A stretch of 64,000 nt of DNA from Aliidongia dinghuensis. Lineage in GTDB: Bacteria; Pseudomonadota; Alphaproteobacteria; ATCC43930; CGMCC-115725. The first letter of the stretch is position 1; the number at the start of each line of letters is the position of its first letter. The notes under the pieces are model-generated. The model was not told the DNA's origin. It ran no database searches and worked only from the letters and a program-made list of their open reading frames with translations. The DNA lies in contig NZ_BMJQ01000009.1 in NCBI RefSeq assembly GCF_014643535.1, positions 124,001 to 188,000 on the forward strand. Direction: 5' to 3'. Of this stretch, positions 15,374 through 24,441 are shown piece after piece. Position numbers and translations under genes: made by a program.

Positions 15374-16690
15374 TCAGTCGCGAACCTGTGCCAGGTTGCG
15401 GAAACGTACCGGTTCGTCGTCCGTCTGGTCGAGGCCGCCGTCCGGGACCTCGTTCAGGTCCCGTCCCTTTGTCTCCGGCAGCAGGCTGATCGCCAGGAAG
15501 ACGAAGAGATAGGCACTGACCGCGGTCATCCCCATGGCATCGCGCAACGGCAGCAACCCGCCGCCGCTCAGGATGCCGACGACGGTCGGGAAGAACGCGC
15601 CCACGCCGCGGCCGAAATTATAGGAGAAGCCCTGCCCGTTGCCGCGGATCGAGCTCGGGAACAGCTCGGTGAAATAGGGGCCGAGCGCGCTGTAGATGCC
15701 GAGGGCGGCGAAGCCCAGGACAAAATCGAGCGCATACATCAGCCCGGCCGCCTGCGGCAGGTAGAGGAAGGCCGGGATCGCCAGCCAGTTGAGGAGCGCG
15801 AAGAGCACGAAATTGCGCCGCCGGCCGACGGCATCGCAGAAATATGCCGCAGAGATATAGCCGGCGAAGGAGCCGACGGTGAGCACGAACATATGGTAGC
15901 CGACCGCGACCGTGGAGATGTCCCGCGCGGTCTTGAGGAAGGTCGGCAGCCAGATGATGATCGAAAAGCCGCCGGCCTGTACGCCCAGCGCCAGCAGCGA
16001 GGTCAGCACGGTGACGCGCAGAAAGCGCGGATGGAAGATCATGAACGGGCTGACGTTCGCCTCGCCCGTCAAGGCGCGCGCCCGTTTCGCCGAGAGAAAC
16101 ACCTGAGGCTCGGGTACGCCGCGGAGCGCCAGGAAGACGAAGAGTGCCGGTGCGGCGCCGAGCCAGAACATCCAGCGCCAGGCCGTGGCGTCCGGCAGGG
16201 TGGCGAACAGGGCCGATGACATGAGTGCCGCCAGCGCATAACCGATCGCATAGGCGCTCTGCACCGTGCCGACCGCCTTGCCGCGATACTCCGGCCGGAT
16301 GATCTCGCCCATCAGCACCGAGCCCGCCGCCCATTCGCCGCCGAAGCCGATGCCGGACAGGATACGGGCACCCAGCAATTCGCCGAAGGAATTGCAGAAG
16401 CCGCTCAGCACCGTGAAACCTACGAACCAGGCGATCGCCAGCTTCATCACGCGCACCCGGCCGATCCGGTCGCACAGGATGCCGGCGAGCCAGCCGCCGG
16501 CCGCAGACGAGATCAGCGCCGAGGTGCCGAGCAGGCCGGCCTCGGCCCGGGTCATGTGCCACGCCGCGATGAGCGTCGGGATGAGGAAGCTGTAGAGTTG
16601 TGTGTCGAGCGCATCCACCGCCCACCCGCCGAAGCAGGCGTAAAGCGTCCGCTTCTCCGTGCCGTCGAGCCGGCTGTACCAAGTGAACAT
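15374..16690 (-). CDS. MFS transporter, sugar/aromatic acid:H+ symporter type
   Basis: A 438-residue twelve-helix transporter. Helix one carries FGGWAVDALDTQLYSFLIP with the conserved Asp of the AAHS/metabolite:H+ symporter families. The loop 2-3 motif GILCDRIGRVRVMKLAI and loop 4-5 RILSGIGFGGEWAAGSVL are classic MFS signatures. The second half repeats them (FCDAVGRRRNFVLFAL). The ending LLPETKGRDL is common to sugar and carboxylate symporters. It is third in a minus-strand operon with a cupin and a DUF6282 protein under an IclR operator, so it probably imports that pathway's substrate. GGGAGGAACC precedes the start. Confidence 0.88.
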   Translation of the reverse strand: MFTWYSRLDGTEKRTLYACFGGWAVDALDTQLYSFLIPTLIAAWHMTRAEAGLLGTSALISSAAGGWLAGILCDRIGRVRVMKLAIAWFVGFTVLSGFCNSFGELLGARILSGIGFGGEWAAGSVLMGEIIRPEYRGKAVGTVQSAYAIGYALAALMSSALFATLPDATAWRWMFWLGAAPALFVFLALRGVPEPQVFLSAKRARALTGEANVSPFMIFHPRFLRVTVLTSLLALGVQAGGFSIIIWLPTFLKTARDISTVAVGYHMFVLTVGSFAGYISAAYFCDAVGRRRNFVLFALLNWLAIPAFLYLPQAAGLMYALDFVLGFAALGIYSALGPYFTELFPSSIRGNGQGFSYNFGRGVGAFFPTVVGILSGGGLLPLRDAMGMTAVSAYLFVFLAISLLPETKGRDLNEVPDGGLDQTDDEPVRFRNLAQVRD

Positions 16691-16721
16691 GGTTCCTCCC
16701 TGGCCGCTATTTTCTTTGTGA

Positions 16722-16761
16722 TCAGCCTGAGCTTTTTCTGTGTCTTATCGGCTCAGGCTGA
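16722..16761 (-). repeat. 11-base-pair inverted repeat between DUF6282 and MFS genes
   Basis: TCAGCCTGAGC at 16722-16732 pairs perfectly with GCTCAGGCTGA at 16751-16761, with an 18-base loop. It starts 8 bases after the DUF6282 stop. No T-run follows in the direction of transcription, so an mRNA-stabilising or partially terminating stem within the operon fits better than a full terminator. Confidence 0.6.
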
Positions 16762-16768
16762 ATACTGA

Positions 16769-17704
16769 TCAATTCTCGACGGCTGCCTCGAGCCCGAGCA
16801 CCTGCGTCGTATTCGTCGACACCATCTTGTGGATGTCCTCGTCCGAATAACCGAGTTCCATGCACAGTGAGACGCCGCGGCGGAACCCTTCGAGCGGGCT
16901 GAAGACGCCGACCTGGCCCAGGTCCGAGCACAGGATGGTCCGGTCGACGCCGGCCGCATCGATCTGCAGGCGCAGATCCTCCGCCGTCCGCGTCTTGAAC
17001 TTCGAACCCTCGAGGAACATGCAGAGCGAATGCTCGACCGTGGCGCCCATGGTCGCGATCCCCTGCACGTCGTTCAGGCTCGCGTCGACGATGTCTTCCG
17101 GATGGGTGAAGATCAGGCGCTTGACGCCGCGCCGCTGCGCCTCCTCGAAGACGAGCCAGGTCTCGCTGACATGAAGGTGGCCGCTCGCCAGCACCATGTC
17201 GTTCTTCGCGATGACGTCGAGCACTTCCTTGACCTCATCCAGCACCGCCCGGTTCGCGTCCAGCACCGGCACGGGGCTCGCCGGGCGCATCTTCTGCGTC
17301 GACGCCGGATGGACCCAACCGGCCGTCTTTTCCCAGCGCAGATGGTTTTCCGCAGCGAGCGTCGGCATCCAGACGATCTTGCCGCCCATCGCCGCCGTAT
17401 GCTCGACGGCATAGGGGTTGATGCCGCCCACGACGTTGTTGAGCACGATGCTCGAATAGATCTTCGTCGGCAGTTCCGGATGATGCTTGCTGATGAGCGC
17501 CGCGGTCGCGACGCCCGCATAGTCGTGGTCCTTCGTCACCACGGCGGCAAAGCCGGCGCCAGACATTTCGCGGACGAGTTCCAGATGATCGATACCGCGC
17601 GGCGCGATCGACGGGCCGCTGTGGACATGCGGATCGATCGCACCCTGGAGAATGGCGTCGATGCGCGCCGCTCTGCCGTCGGCCTTCGGGCTCACTGCTT
17701 GCAT
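16769..17704 (-). CDS. DUF6282 family protein, metal-dependent-hydrolase-like TIM barrel
   Basis: A 311-residue protein of amidohydrolase type. The first strand has GAIDPHVHSGPSIAPRGID, a His-x-His metal motif. Later conserved sites are VVTKDHDYAG, VLASGHLHVSETW and LIFTHPED, each with plausible metal-binding His or Asp, and TILCSDLGQVGVFSPLEGF near the end. These features fit a mononuclear or binuclear hydrolase. The reaction is not established for the family. It is second in an operon between a cupin protein and an MFS transporter, next to an HpaI-type aldolase, which places it in a carboxylic-acid or lactone catabolic route. Confidence 0.8.
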   Translation of the reverse strand: MQAVSPKADGRAARIDAILQGAIDPHVHSGPSIAPRGIDHLELVREMSGAGFAAVVTKDHDYAGVATAALISKHHPELPTKIYSSIVLNNVVGGINPYAVEHTAAMGGKIVWMPTLAAENHLRWEKTAGWVHPASTQKMRPASPVPVLDANRAVLDEVKEVLDVIAKNDMVLASGHLHVSETWLVFEEAQRRGVKRLIFTHPEDIVDASLNDVQGIATMGATVEHSLCMFLEGSKFKTRTAEDLRLQIDAAGVDRTILCSDLGQVGVFSPLEGFRRGVSLCMELGYSDEDIHKMVSTNTTQVLGLEAAVEN

Positions 17705-17752
17705 GATTTCAATCCTGTTCCATGTTGCTCGGGCGTCTCGCGCGCATCTCGG

Positions 17753-18673
17753 CTACGCCGCCGCGTTGGAGCTTTCGCTCGGCATCGGATAGTCGGTGTG
17801 GTTCAGCACCCAGCCCGGCTTCAGCGAGAAATCGCGGCGCGGCGGGCAGAAGATGTCGACGAGCTGGTTGATGCCCTCGAGCATCCCGCGCGAGGTGTGG
17901 ATGGCCGGCGGCGGAATCACCATGGCCGAGGGCGCGGCGCAGTATTCGTGCAGATCGTCGCGCCAGTTGTTGAGGTTCGTCGTCCACGGCCAGCGCAGGT
18001 GATGGGTGAACGCGCCCTCGAGCGCCAGCGAGATCTGCTCGAAATCATCATGGTGGTGCGGCGACAGCTTGGTGACGTCGCGCGGCCCCGATTGCGGCGG
18101 CAGGAAATTGACCATGAGGGTCGAGCCGCGCCAGATGCGGCCGAACCGGCCGGGCTCGTCGGGCACGTCGAGCGAATAGGCATGCACCCGGCGCCCCGCC
18201 GCCGCGTCCGGCCATGGCGCGAACGGCGCGATATTGGGCTGCGGCGTCCGATAGGCGGCGGCATTGACGCATTTCGCCGCGAGATCCTCGGCACGCGCGG
18301 TCAGCAGGCGGACGACCGGGCCGGCGCCTGAGATACGGATCTCGCTGGCACCGGGCGGAACGAAGGCGATCGAATAGCCCGCGACCGCGATGCGGCCGTC
18401 CGGCGTCAGGATCTCGGCACTGACGCCAGCCTCCGGCAGCAGCAGGACATATTCGTCCGGCTGTGCGGACCGGACGAAGTGTGCGCCATCCCGCGCCTCC
18501 GTATAGGCGACCACGCAATTCTGGCTGCGGATGAACCAGGTCCGGCCGTTGGCGTCATCCTCCTGCGGCGCCGTCTCATAGAACTTGCCGCATTCGGCGC
18601 CGGCGAATTGCGTCGGCGCCGGCCTATCGGCCGCCGATGCCAGCGTCGAGCGCGGGTCCGAACTGTCGTACAT
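17753..18673 (-). CDS. Two-domain cupin-like protein of unknown function
   Basis: A 306-residue protein. The second half has LSPHHHDDFEQISLALEGAF and later PPPAIHTSRGM, matching the two cupin motifs with likely metal-binding His and Glu. The first half (about 60-130) holds a degenerate cupin, ending in IAFVPPGASEIRISGAG, with no obvious metal ligands. Bicupins of this kind act as dioxygenases, isomerases or sugar-acid epimerases; I cannot choose. It is first in the minus-strand operon and has a GAGGGAG ribosome-binding site. The IclR operator 18737-18753 lies 64 bases upstream of its start. Confidence 0.72.
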   Translation of the reverse strand: MYDSSDPRSTLASAADRPAPTQFAGAECGKFYETAPQEDDANGRTWFIRSQNCVVAYTEARDGAHFVRSAQPDEYVLLLPEAGVSAEILTPDGRIAVAGYSIAFVPPGASEIRISGAGPVVRLLTARAEDLAAKCVNAAAYRTPQPNIAPFAPWPDAAAGRRVHAYSLDVPDEPGRFGRIWRGSTLMVNFLPPQSGPRDVTKLSPHHHDDFEQISLALEGAFTHHLRWPWTTNLNNWRDDLHEYCAAPSAMVIPPPAIHTSRGMLEGINQLVDIFCPPRRDFSLKPGWVLNHTDYPMPSESSNAAA

Positions 18674-18736
18674 GGCGCACTCCCTCGATGATCCGACGCA
18701 GCCGGACCAGCCTGTTTGGCTTGGTTCAGCCGCGTT

Positions 18737-18753
18737 GTTTCATTAGTTGAAAC
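18737..18753. promoter_or_regulatory. IclR-type operator upstream of the cupin-DUF6282-MFS operon
   Basis: GTTTCA-TTAGT-TGAAAC is a 17-base inverted repeat. Read on the minus strand and extended, it runs AGAACATCGTTTCAACTAAT and on to GAAACAA. It matches the site at 19676-19692, including the flanking AGAACA, which marks it as the same regulator's target. Confidence 0.8.
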
Positions 18754-18811
18754 GATGTTCTAATTATTGTCGGACCGGCCGGAGAGATTTGTCAAGAGTG
18801 CGTGTGACCGT

Positions 18812-19594
18812 TCAGTCGAGCAGGTAGCCGAGCGCCGCCGAGACCTGCCGAGCGGCCTCGACCGTCCGCTCGATCTGCTCGGCGGTCGGGGTCGCGGTGA
18901 TGAACTGCACGGAATCGACGATGGCCAGGGCGCCGACCAAGGAGCCGGCAGCGTCGAACACCGGGGCTGCCAGCGCATTGAGGCCGGTCACGATTTCGTT
19001 GGGCGCGATCGCCCAGCCGTCGCGGCGCACCCGCTCGATCTCCTTGCGCAGGCTGCTCGGCGACACGATCGTATCCGGCGTGCGGCGCTCGAGGCGCCGA
19101 CTGAGCACGGCCGCCCGCAAGGTTTCGCTGCCGAAGGCCAAGGCGATCTTGCCCTGGGCCGAACTATGGAATTCCATGAGCGAGCCCTGCTTGACGCCGA
19201 TCTCGATCGTGGATCTGCCGGGCACGGTCGTCAGCACCCGCACGCCGTCCGGCTCGATCTGGGTGATGACGGCGGAATGGCCGAGACTGTCGCGCAGCTC
19301 CCGGATCGCGTGATAGCTCGCCGACACGATGTCGAGACTTTCGCCGACCGCGCGACCGAACTTCACCAGCCGGGCGCCAAGCTGGTAGCGCTCCGTATCT
19401 GGCAGCTGGACGATATAGCCCTGCTGCACCAGCGTCTGGAGATAGCGCCAGATCCGGCTCTTCGTGGTGCCGAGCGCCGCAGCCAGTGCCGTGACGCCCA
19501 TCGGCCGCCCCTCCTCCGCAAGCCGTTCGAGAATGCGCAGTGCCAGCACGACCGCCTGCACGCCTTCGCCGCTGGAACCCGTAACGCGAGGCAT
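18812..19594 (-). CDS. IclR-family transcriptional regulator
   Basis: A 260-residue regulator. The N-terminal winged helix includes ALRILERLAEEGRPMGVTAL and GTTKSRIWRYLQTLVQQGYI. The effector domain has HSAQGKIALAFGS-like residues (FHSSAQGKIALAF) and GWAIAPNEIVTGLNALAAPVF, the usual IclR ligand-domain motifs. It is placed between its two proposed operators, the cupin operon upstream site on one side and the aldolase promoter on the other. It likely represses both until the pathway substrate is present. The operator at 19676-19692 would also control its own promoter. Confidence 0.92.
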   Translation of the reverse strand: MPRVTGSSGEGVQAVVLALRILERLAEEGRPMGVTALAAALGTTKSRIWRYLQTLVQQGYIVQLPDTERYQLGARLVKFGRAVGESLDIVSASYHAIRELRDSLGHSAVITQIEPDGVRVLTTVPGRSTIEIGVKQGSLMEFHSSAQGKIALAFGSETLRAAVLSRRLERRTPDTIVSPSSLRKEIERVRRDGWAIAPNEIVTGLNALAAPVFDAAGSLVGALAIVDSVQFITATPTAEQIERTVEAARQVSAALGYLLD

Positions 19595-19675
19595 TTCCCC
19601 TCCCTTGTCCTAAAGCCGCACGGCGATCGCGTTGACAGCCGCCTTCAATGGGGAGATTGTAATTAAAAGAACAAT

Positions 19676-19692
19676 GTTTCGTCTACTGAAAC
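19676..19692. promoter_or_regulatory. IclR-type operator between the regulator and the aldolase gene
   Basis: GTTTCG-TCTAC-TGAAAC, preceded at 19668-19673 by AGAACA, is the twin of the site at 18737-18753. It lies 12 bases before the aldolase start codon and 81 bases before the regulator start, so both divergent genes can be controlled. Confidence 0.8.
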
Positions 19693-19704
19693 AATGAGGA
19701 AACG

Positions 19705-20490
19705 ATGATGGATTTGCCATCGCCTGGGCCGACGGACGCGTTCCGCCGCCGCTTCCTGTCGGGACAGCCACTTGTGGGATCGTTCATCAAGACCCCGACC
19801 GTGCACGCGACCGAGATCCTGGGCGATCTCGGCTTCGACTTCGTCGTGATCGACGAGGAGCATGCGCCGATCGATCGCGGCCAGACCGAGCTGATCCTGC
19901 TCGCGGCCAGAGCCGCCCGGACGGCCGCCGTCGTACGCGTGCCCGACATTTCGCGCATTCTGGGCGCGCTTGACGACGGGGCGGCGGGCGTCCTGGTGCC
20001 GCATGTCGCGTCGGCGGCCCGGGCACGGGCGATGGTCGACGCATGCCGGTATCGCGGCGGCCGACGCGGCTTCTCGAACTCGCCGCGCGCCGGACGCTAC
20101 GGCGGGCTCGGCATGTGGCCGCATGTCGACCAGCAGGATGCCGCCGTCACGGCGATCGCGATGATCGAGGATCCCGAGGCCTTGACGGAAATCGACGAGA
20201 TCCTGGCGACCGACGGCCTCGACGGCATCTTCATCGGGCGCGGCGACCTGGCCGTCGCCATGAGTGCGGCCGGCCCGGACGCGCCGCCGATCCAGGCAGG
20301 CGTGGAAAAGATCTGCGCCGCGGCCCGGAACGCCGGCAAGCCCGTGTGCCTGATGGTCGGCAATGCCGCCGAAGCCCAGCGCTACCGCGAGCTCGGCGCC
20401 TCCGCCTTCATCGTCGCATCCGACCAGGCCTTCATGCGCAAGGCCGCGGCCGATGCCCTGGAGAGCTTTGCGAGAGTGAGGTCTGCATAG
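19705..20490 (+). CDS. HpcH/HpaI-family class II aldolase (2-oxo-acid aldolase / citrate-lyase-like)
   Basis: A 261-residue metal-dependent aldolase. Motifs are GSFIKTPTVHATEILGDLGF, FVVIDEEHAPIDRGQ with metal ligand Glu, GVLVPHVASAARARAMV with the substrate loop after it (RRGFSNSPRAGRYG), and MIEDPEALTEIDEILA with GLDGIFIGRGDLA. The family splits 4-hydroxy-2-oxo acids into pyruvate or a related keto acid plus an aldehyde. The specific substrate is unknown. The gene is divergent from its IclR regulator and shares an operator with it, so it belongs functionally with the cupin, DUF6282 and MFS genes. It converges with the ABC ATPase gene, leaving 21 bases. Confidence 0.9.
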   Translation: MMDLPSPGPTDAFRRRFLSGQPLVGSFIKTPTVHATEILGDLGFDFVVIDEEHAPIDRGQTELILLAARAARTAAVVRVPDISRILGALDDGAAGVLVPHVASAARARAMVDACRYRGGRRGFSNSPRAGRYGGLGMWPHVDQQDAAVTAIAMIEDPEALTEIDEILATDGLDGIFIGRGDLAVAMSAAGPDAPPIQAGVEKICAAARNAGKPVCLMVGNAAEAQRYRELGASAFIVASDQAFMRKAAADALESFARVRSA

Positions 20491-20511
20491 ACCGGCAATG
20501 GCGCGCCCCGC

Positions 20512-21476
<965 letters not shown>

Positions 21477-21477
<1 letters not shown>

Positions 21478-22496
21478 CAGGCGCCCTCCCCCGCAAGACC
21501 TGGAGGTGCTCCCAGCCAGCAGCGCATGCGGTGATCCTCCCGGCTGCCGGCCGCGAACAGCGGCGGCCGCTCAACGCAGCGCGGCATGACATGGGCGCAG
21601 CGCGACTGGAAGCGGCAGCCGGCCGGCATCTGCAGCAGGGTCGGCACCTGGCCCGGGATCGGCTTCAGCGCCTCGGGCCGCCGGTCGGCGCGCGGCACCG
21701 AGGACAAGAGGGCGGCACTGTAGGGATGGCTCGGCCGGGCGAAGAAATCGTCGACCGGCGCCGTTTCGACCACGTCGCCGCCGTACATCACCACGACGCG
21801 CTCGGCGATCGAGGCGACGACACCCAGGTTATGGGTAATGAACAGCACGGCCATGCCGTCCTCGGCCTGCAGCTCGGCAATCAGGTTCAGCACCTGCGCC
21901 TGGATCGTGACGTCGAGCGCCGTGGTCGGCTCGTCGGCCAAAAGCACCTTGGGCCGGCAGGCGACCGCCATGGCGATCATGACACGCTGGCGCATGCCGC
22001 CCGAGAACTGGTGCGGATAGTCGTCGATGCGCCGGGCCGCCGCCGGGATCTGCACCCGGTTCATGAGCCTCAGCACCTCGGCACGTGCCGCCGCCCCGTC
22101 GAGCCTGCGATGACGCCTCAGCGTCTCGGCAATCTGGAATCCGACCGGCAGCACCGGGTTGAGGCTCGTCATCGGCTCCTGGAAGATCATCGAGACCAGG
22201 TTGCCGCGCAGCTCCTCGAGCGCGGTCTCGCCCAGGCCCACCATCTCGCGCCCGTCAACGAGCACGCTGCCGCCGAGGATCTTGCCGACCTTGGCCGGCA
22301 GCAGGCCCATGACCGACATGGCGGTGAGACTCTTGCCGCAACCGGATTCGCCGACGAGCGCCACGGTCTCGCCCGGCGCCACCTCGAACGAGACGCCGCG
22401 CACCGCCTCGTACCATTGGCCGCGGATCTTGAGGCCCGTGGTCAGGTCCTTGACCGCCAGCACCGGCTTGGTCTTGAGCGAGACGACGTTCGTCAT
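21477..22496 (-). CDS. Dipeptide/opine ABC transporter ATP-binding protein (DppD-like)
   Basis: A 339-residue ATPase, the paralogue that pairs with the DppF-like subunit. Walker [13 protein letters not shown], signature [15 protein letters not shown], Walker [15 protein letters not shown] and the C-terminal [18 protein letters not shown] are all present. The start 22496 ([11 protein letters not shown]) overlaps the permease stop as ATGA, giving translational coupling. A frame from 22601 would overlap the permease deeply and is rejected. Confidence 0.93.
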
Positions 22497-23350
22497 GATG
22501 CGGCTGCCTTGGGATCGGTCGCGTCGCGCAACCCATCGCCGATCATGTTGAGCGCCATCATGACGACGAGCACGGCGAGGCTCGGAAATACCGCGAGCCA
22601 CGGCGCGTCCAGCAGGTTCTCGAACCCTTCGCGGATGATGCCGCCCCAGGTCGCGGTCGGCGGGGGCAATCCCAGCCCGATGAAGCTCAGGCTCGCCTCG
22701 GTGCGGATCGCCGTCGCAAGCCAGAGCGAGCCCATGACCACCAGCTCGTCGAGCACGTTCGGCAGGATATGGACCAGCATGATGCGCGCGTTCGAGAAGC
22801 CCAACGCCCGCCCGGCTTCGATGAAGTCGCGCTCCTTCAAGCTCAGGGTCGGCCCGCGCGCCACCCGGGCAAACGGCGGCACGGCCGTGATCGCGATCGC
22901 CAGGATGAGGTCGGCCAAGTTGGCGCCGAGGAGCGCCACGATGATCAAGCCCATGATGAGCTGCGGGAAACTCAAGAGCACGTCCATGACCGCCATCACG
23001 GTCTGGTCGAACCGGCCGCCGAGATAGCCCGACACGATGCCGATGGCGCCGCCCACCACCATGGAGAGTGCCGTCGAGACGGCGCCGACGAACAGCGAGA
23101 CGCGGGCGCCCCAGATGACGCGGCTCAGGACGTCGCGGCCGAAGAAATCCGTACCGAACCAGTGCTGCGCGCTGGGCGCACCCAGGCTCAGCACCGGATC
23201 CTGATCGTTCGGATCGAACGGCGAGATCCAGGGCGCCAGCACGGCCATCAGGATGATGAGGCCGAGGATGGCGAGCCCGGCCATGAGCGAGCGGTTGCCG
23301 AGCGCGCGGCCGGCGATGCCCTTGGGCGCGGAAACGGCGGCGACGGCCAT
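22493..23350 (-). CDS. Dipeptide/opine ABC transporter permease (DppC-like)
   Basis: A 285-residue inner-membrane permease. The OppC-type N-terminus has a single helix (LMAGLAILGLIILMAVLAPW) followed by the periplasmic HWFGTDFFGRDVLSRVIWGA motif. Then come five further helices and the cytoplasmic EAA-type loop EAGRALGFSNARIMLVHILP. The protein ends in IGDGLRDATDPK, as in DppC. The start 23350 (MAVAAVSAPKG) was taken because the frame upstream overlaps the DppB-like gene. It pairs with the DppB-like permease. Confidence 0.93.
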   Translation of the reverse strand: MAVAAVSAPKGIAGRALGNRSLMAGLAILGLIILMAVLAPWISPFDPNDQDPVLSLGAPSAQHWFGTDFFGRDVLSRVIWGARVSLFVGAVSTALSMVVGGAIGIVSGYLGGRFDQTVMAVMDVLLSFPQLIMGLIIVALLGANLADLILAIAITAVPPFARVARGPTLSLKERDFIEAGRALGFSNARIMLVHILPNVLDELVVMGSLWLATAIRTEASLSFIGLGLPPPTATWGGIIREGFENLLDAPWLAVFPSLAVLVVMMALNMIGDGLRDATDPKAAAS

Positions 23351-23351
23351 G

Positions 23352-24293
23352 TCAGCGCACCCGGATGCGCGGGTCGACCGCGCCATAGGCGAGGTCGGTC
23401 GCGAGGTTGGCCACGACCACGATGAGCGCGTAGATGACCATCAGGCCCTGCAGCATGGTGTAGTCCCGGTCGTTCAGGGCGCCGACGATGAGCTTGCCCA
23501 GGCCCGGCCGGTTGAACACGATCTCGGTCAGGACCGAATTGCCGATCAGGATGCCGAAATAAAGCCCGACCACGGTCACGACCGGGATCAGCGCGTTCTT
23601 GAGCGCATGGCGCCAGACCACGAGCCGCGCCGGCACGCCCTTGGCGCGCGCGGTGCGGATATAGTCCTCGCTCAAGGAAGCAAGCATGCCCGAGCGGGTT
23701 ACGCGCGCGACATAGGCGACCATGATGAGACCGAGGTTGAGCGCCGGCAGAACCAGCGCCCGGAGATGGCCGCCCGGATCGGCGAACGGCGCGTTGCCGA
23801 TGACCGGGAACCAGGGCAGCTCGACCGCGAGCAGCAGCAGCATGAGAATGCCCGAGATGAAGGCCGGGAAGCTCAAGCCCGCGAGCGAGGTCCAGCGCGC
23901 GACGGCGTCGATCCAGCCGCCGCGATACTGTGCGGCGAGCACACCCATGGGCAGGCCCAGGACCACGCCCAGGAGGATGCCGATGAAGGTCAGCTCCAGC
24001 GTATAGGGCAGCACGGCCGCGACCTCGCCCAGGATCGGCCGGTTCCTGACCATGGATTCTCCGAGGTCACCGCGCAGGAGCTGCCCCATGAACTGCAGGT
24101 ACTGGTCCCACAGCGGCACGTCGAGCCCCATGCGGTGCCTGAGCGCCACCAGCGCCTGCTCGGTCGCCTGGTCGCCCAGGATGGCAAGCGCCGGATCGCC
24201 CGGCACGATGCGCACCAGCACGAAGACGAGCGTCAACACTGCCCAGAGCGTGGGCAACGCCATGACGAGGCGAAGGGCGACGAAACGCAGCAT
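23352..24293 (-). CDS. Dipeptide/opine ABC transporter permease (DppB-like)
   Basis: A 313-residue permease. It starts MLRFVALRLVMALPTLWAVL, a typical DppB first helix, followed by VRIVPGDPALAILG and the LGESMVRNRPILGEV segment. The EAA-type loop DYIRTARAKGVPARLVVWRH is present, and the protein ends AVDPRIRVR. A longer frame reaches through the palindromic repeat upstream (24323-24434). The extra residues there translate the repeat itself and are not part of the protein. Confidence 0.92.
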   Translation of the reverse strand: MLRFVALRLVMALPTLWAVLTLVFVLVRIVPGDPALAILGDQATEQALVALRHRMGLDVPLWDQYLQFMGQLLRGDLGESMVRNRPILGEVAAVLPYTLELTFIGILLGVVLGLPMGVLAAQYRGGWIDAVARWTSLAGLSFPAFISGILMLLLLAVELPWFPVIGNAPFADPGGHLRALVLPALNLGLIMVAYVARVTRSGMLASLSEDYIRTARAKGVPARLVVWRHALKNALIPVVTVVGLYFGILIGNSVLTEIVFNRPGLGKLIVGALNDRDYTMLQGLMVIYALIVVVANLATDLAYGAVDPRIRVR

Positions 24294-24322
24294 GCGGCGG
24301 CCAAAGATCCCTTGCTTTTCAT

Positions 24323-24351
24323 CCGTCATTCCCGCGCAGGCGGGAACCCAG
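24323..24351 (-). repeat. Palindromic intergenic repeat, copy 3 (inverted)
   Basis: This reads CCGTCATTCCCGCGCAGGCG and on to GAACCCAG, the same family as 13541-13569. It lies between the DppA-like and DppB-like genes and pairs as an inverted repeat with 24407-24434. Confidence 0.85.
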
Positions 24352-24406
24352 CCCCTTACGCGCGACAGCGCGGAAGAGAGTCTTATCGCCGCGGACGCGG
24401 CTCTTG

Positions 24407-24434
24407 CTGGATTCCCGCCTACGCGGGAATGACG
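24407..24434 (+). repeat. Palindromic intergenic repeat, copy 4
   Basis: This reads CTGGATTCCCGCCTACGCGG and on to GAATGACG. It is the inverted partner of copy 3 with 55 bases between. The pair can form a long stem in the dpp-like mRNA between the binding-protein and permease genes, a position where such stems often raise the level of the upstream mRNA. Confidence 0.85.
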
Positions 24435-24441
24435 ACTTTCA

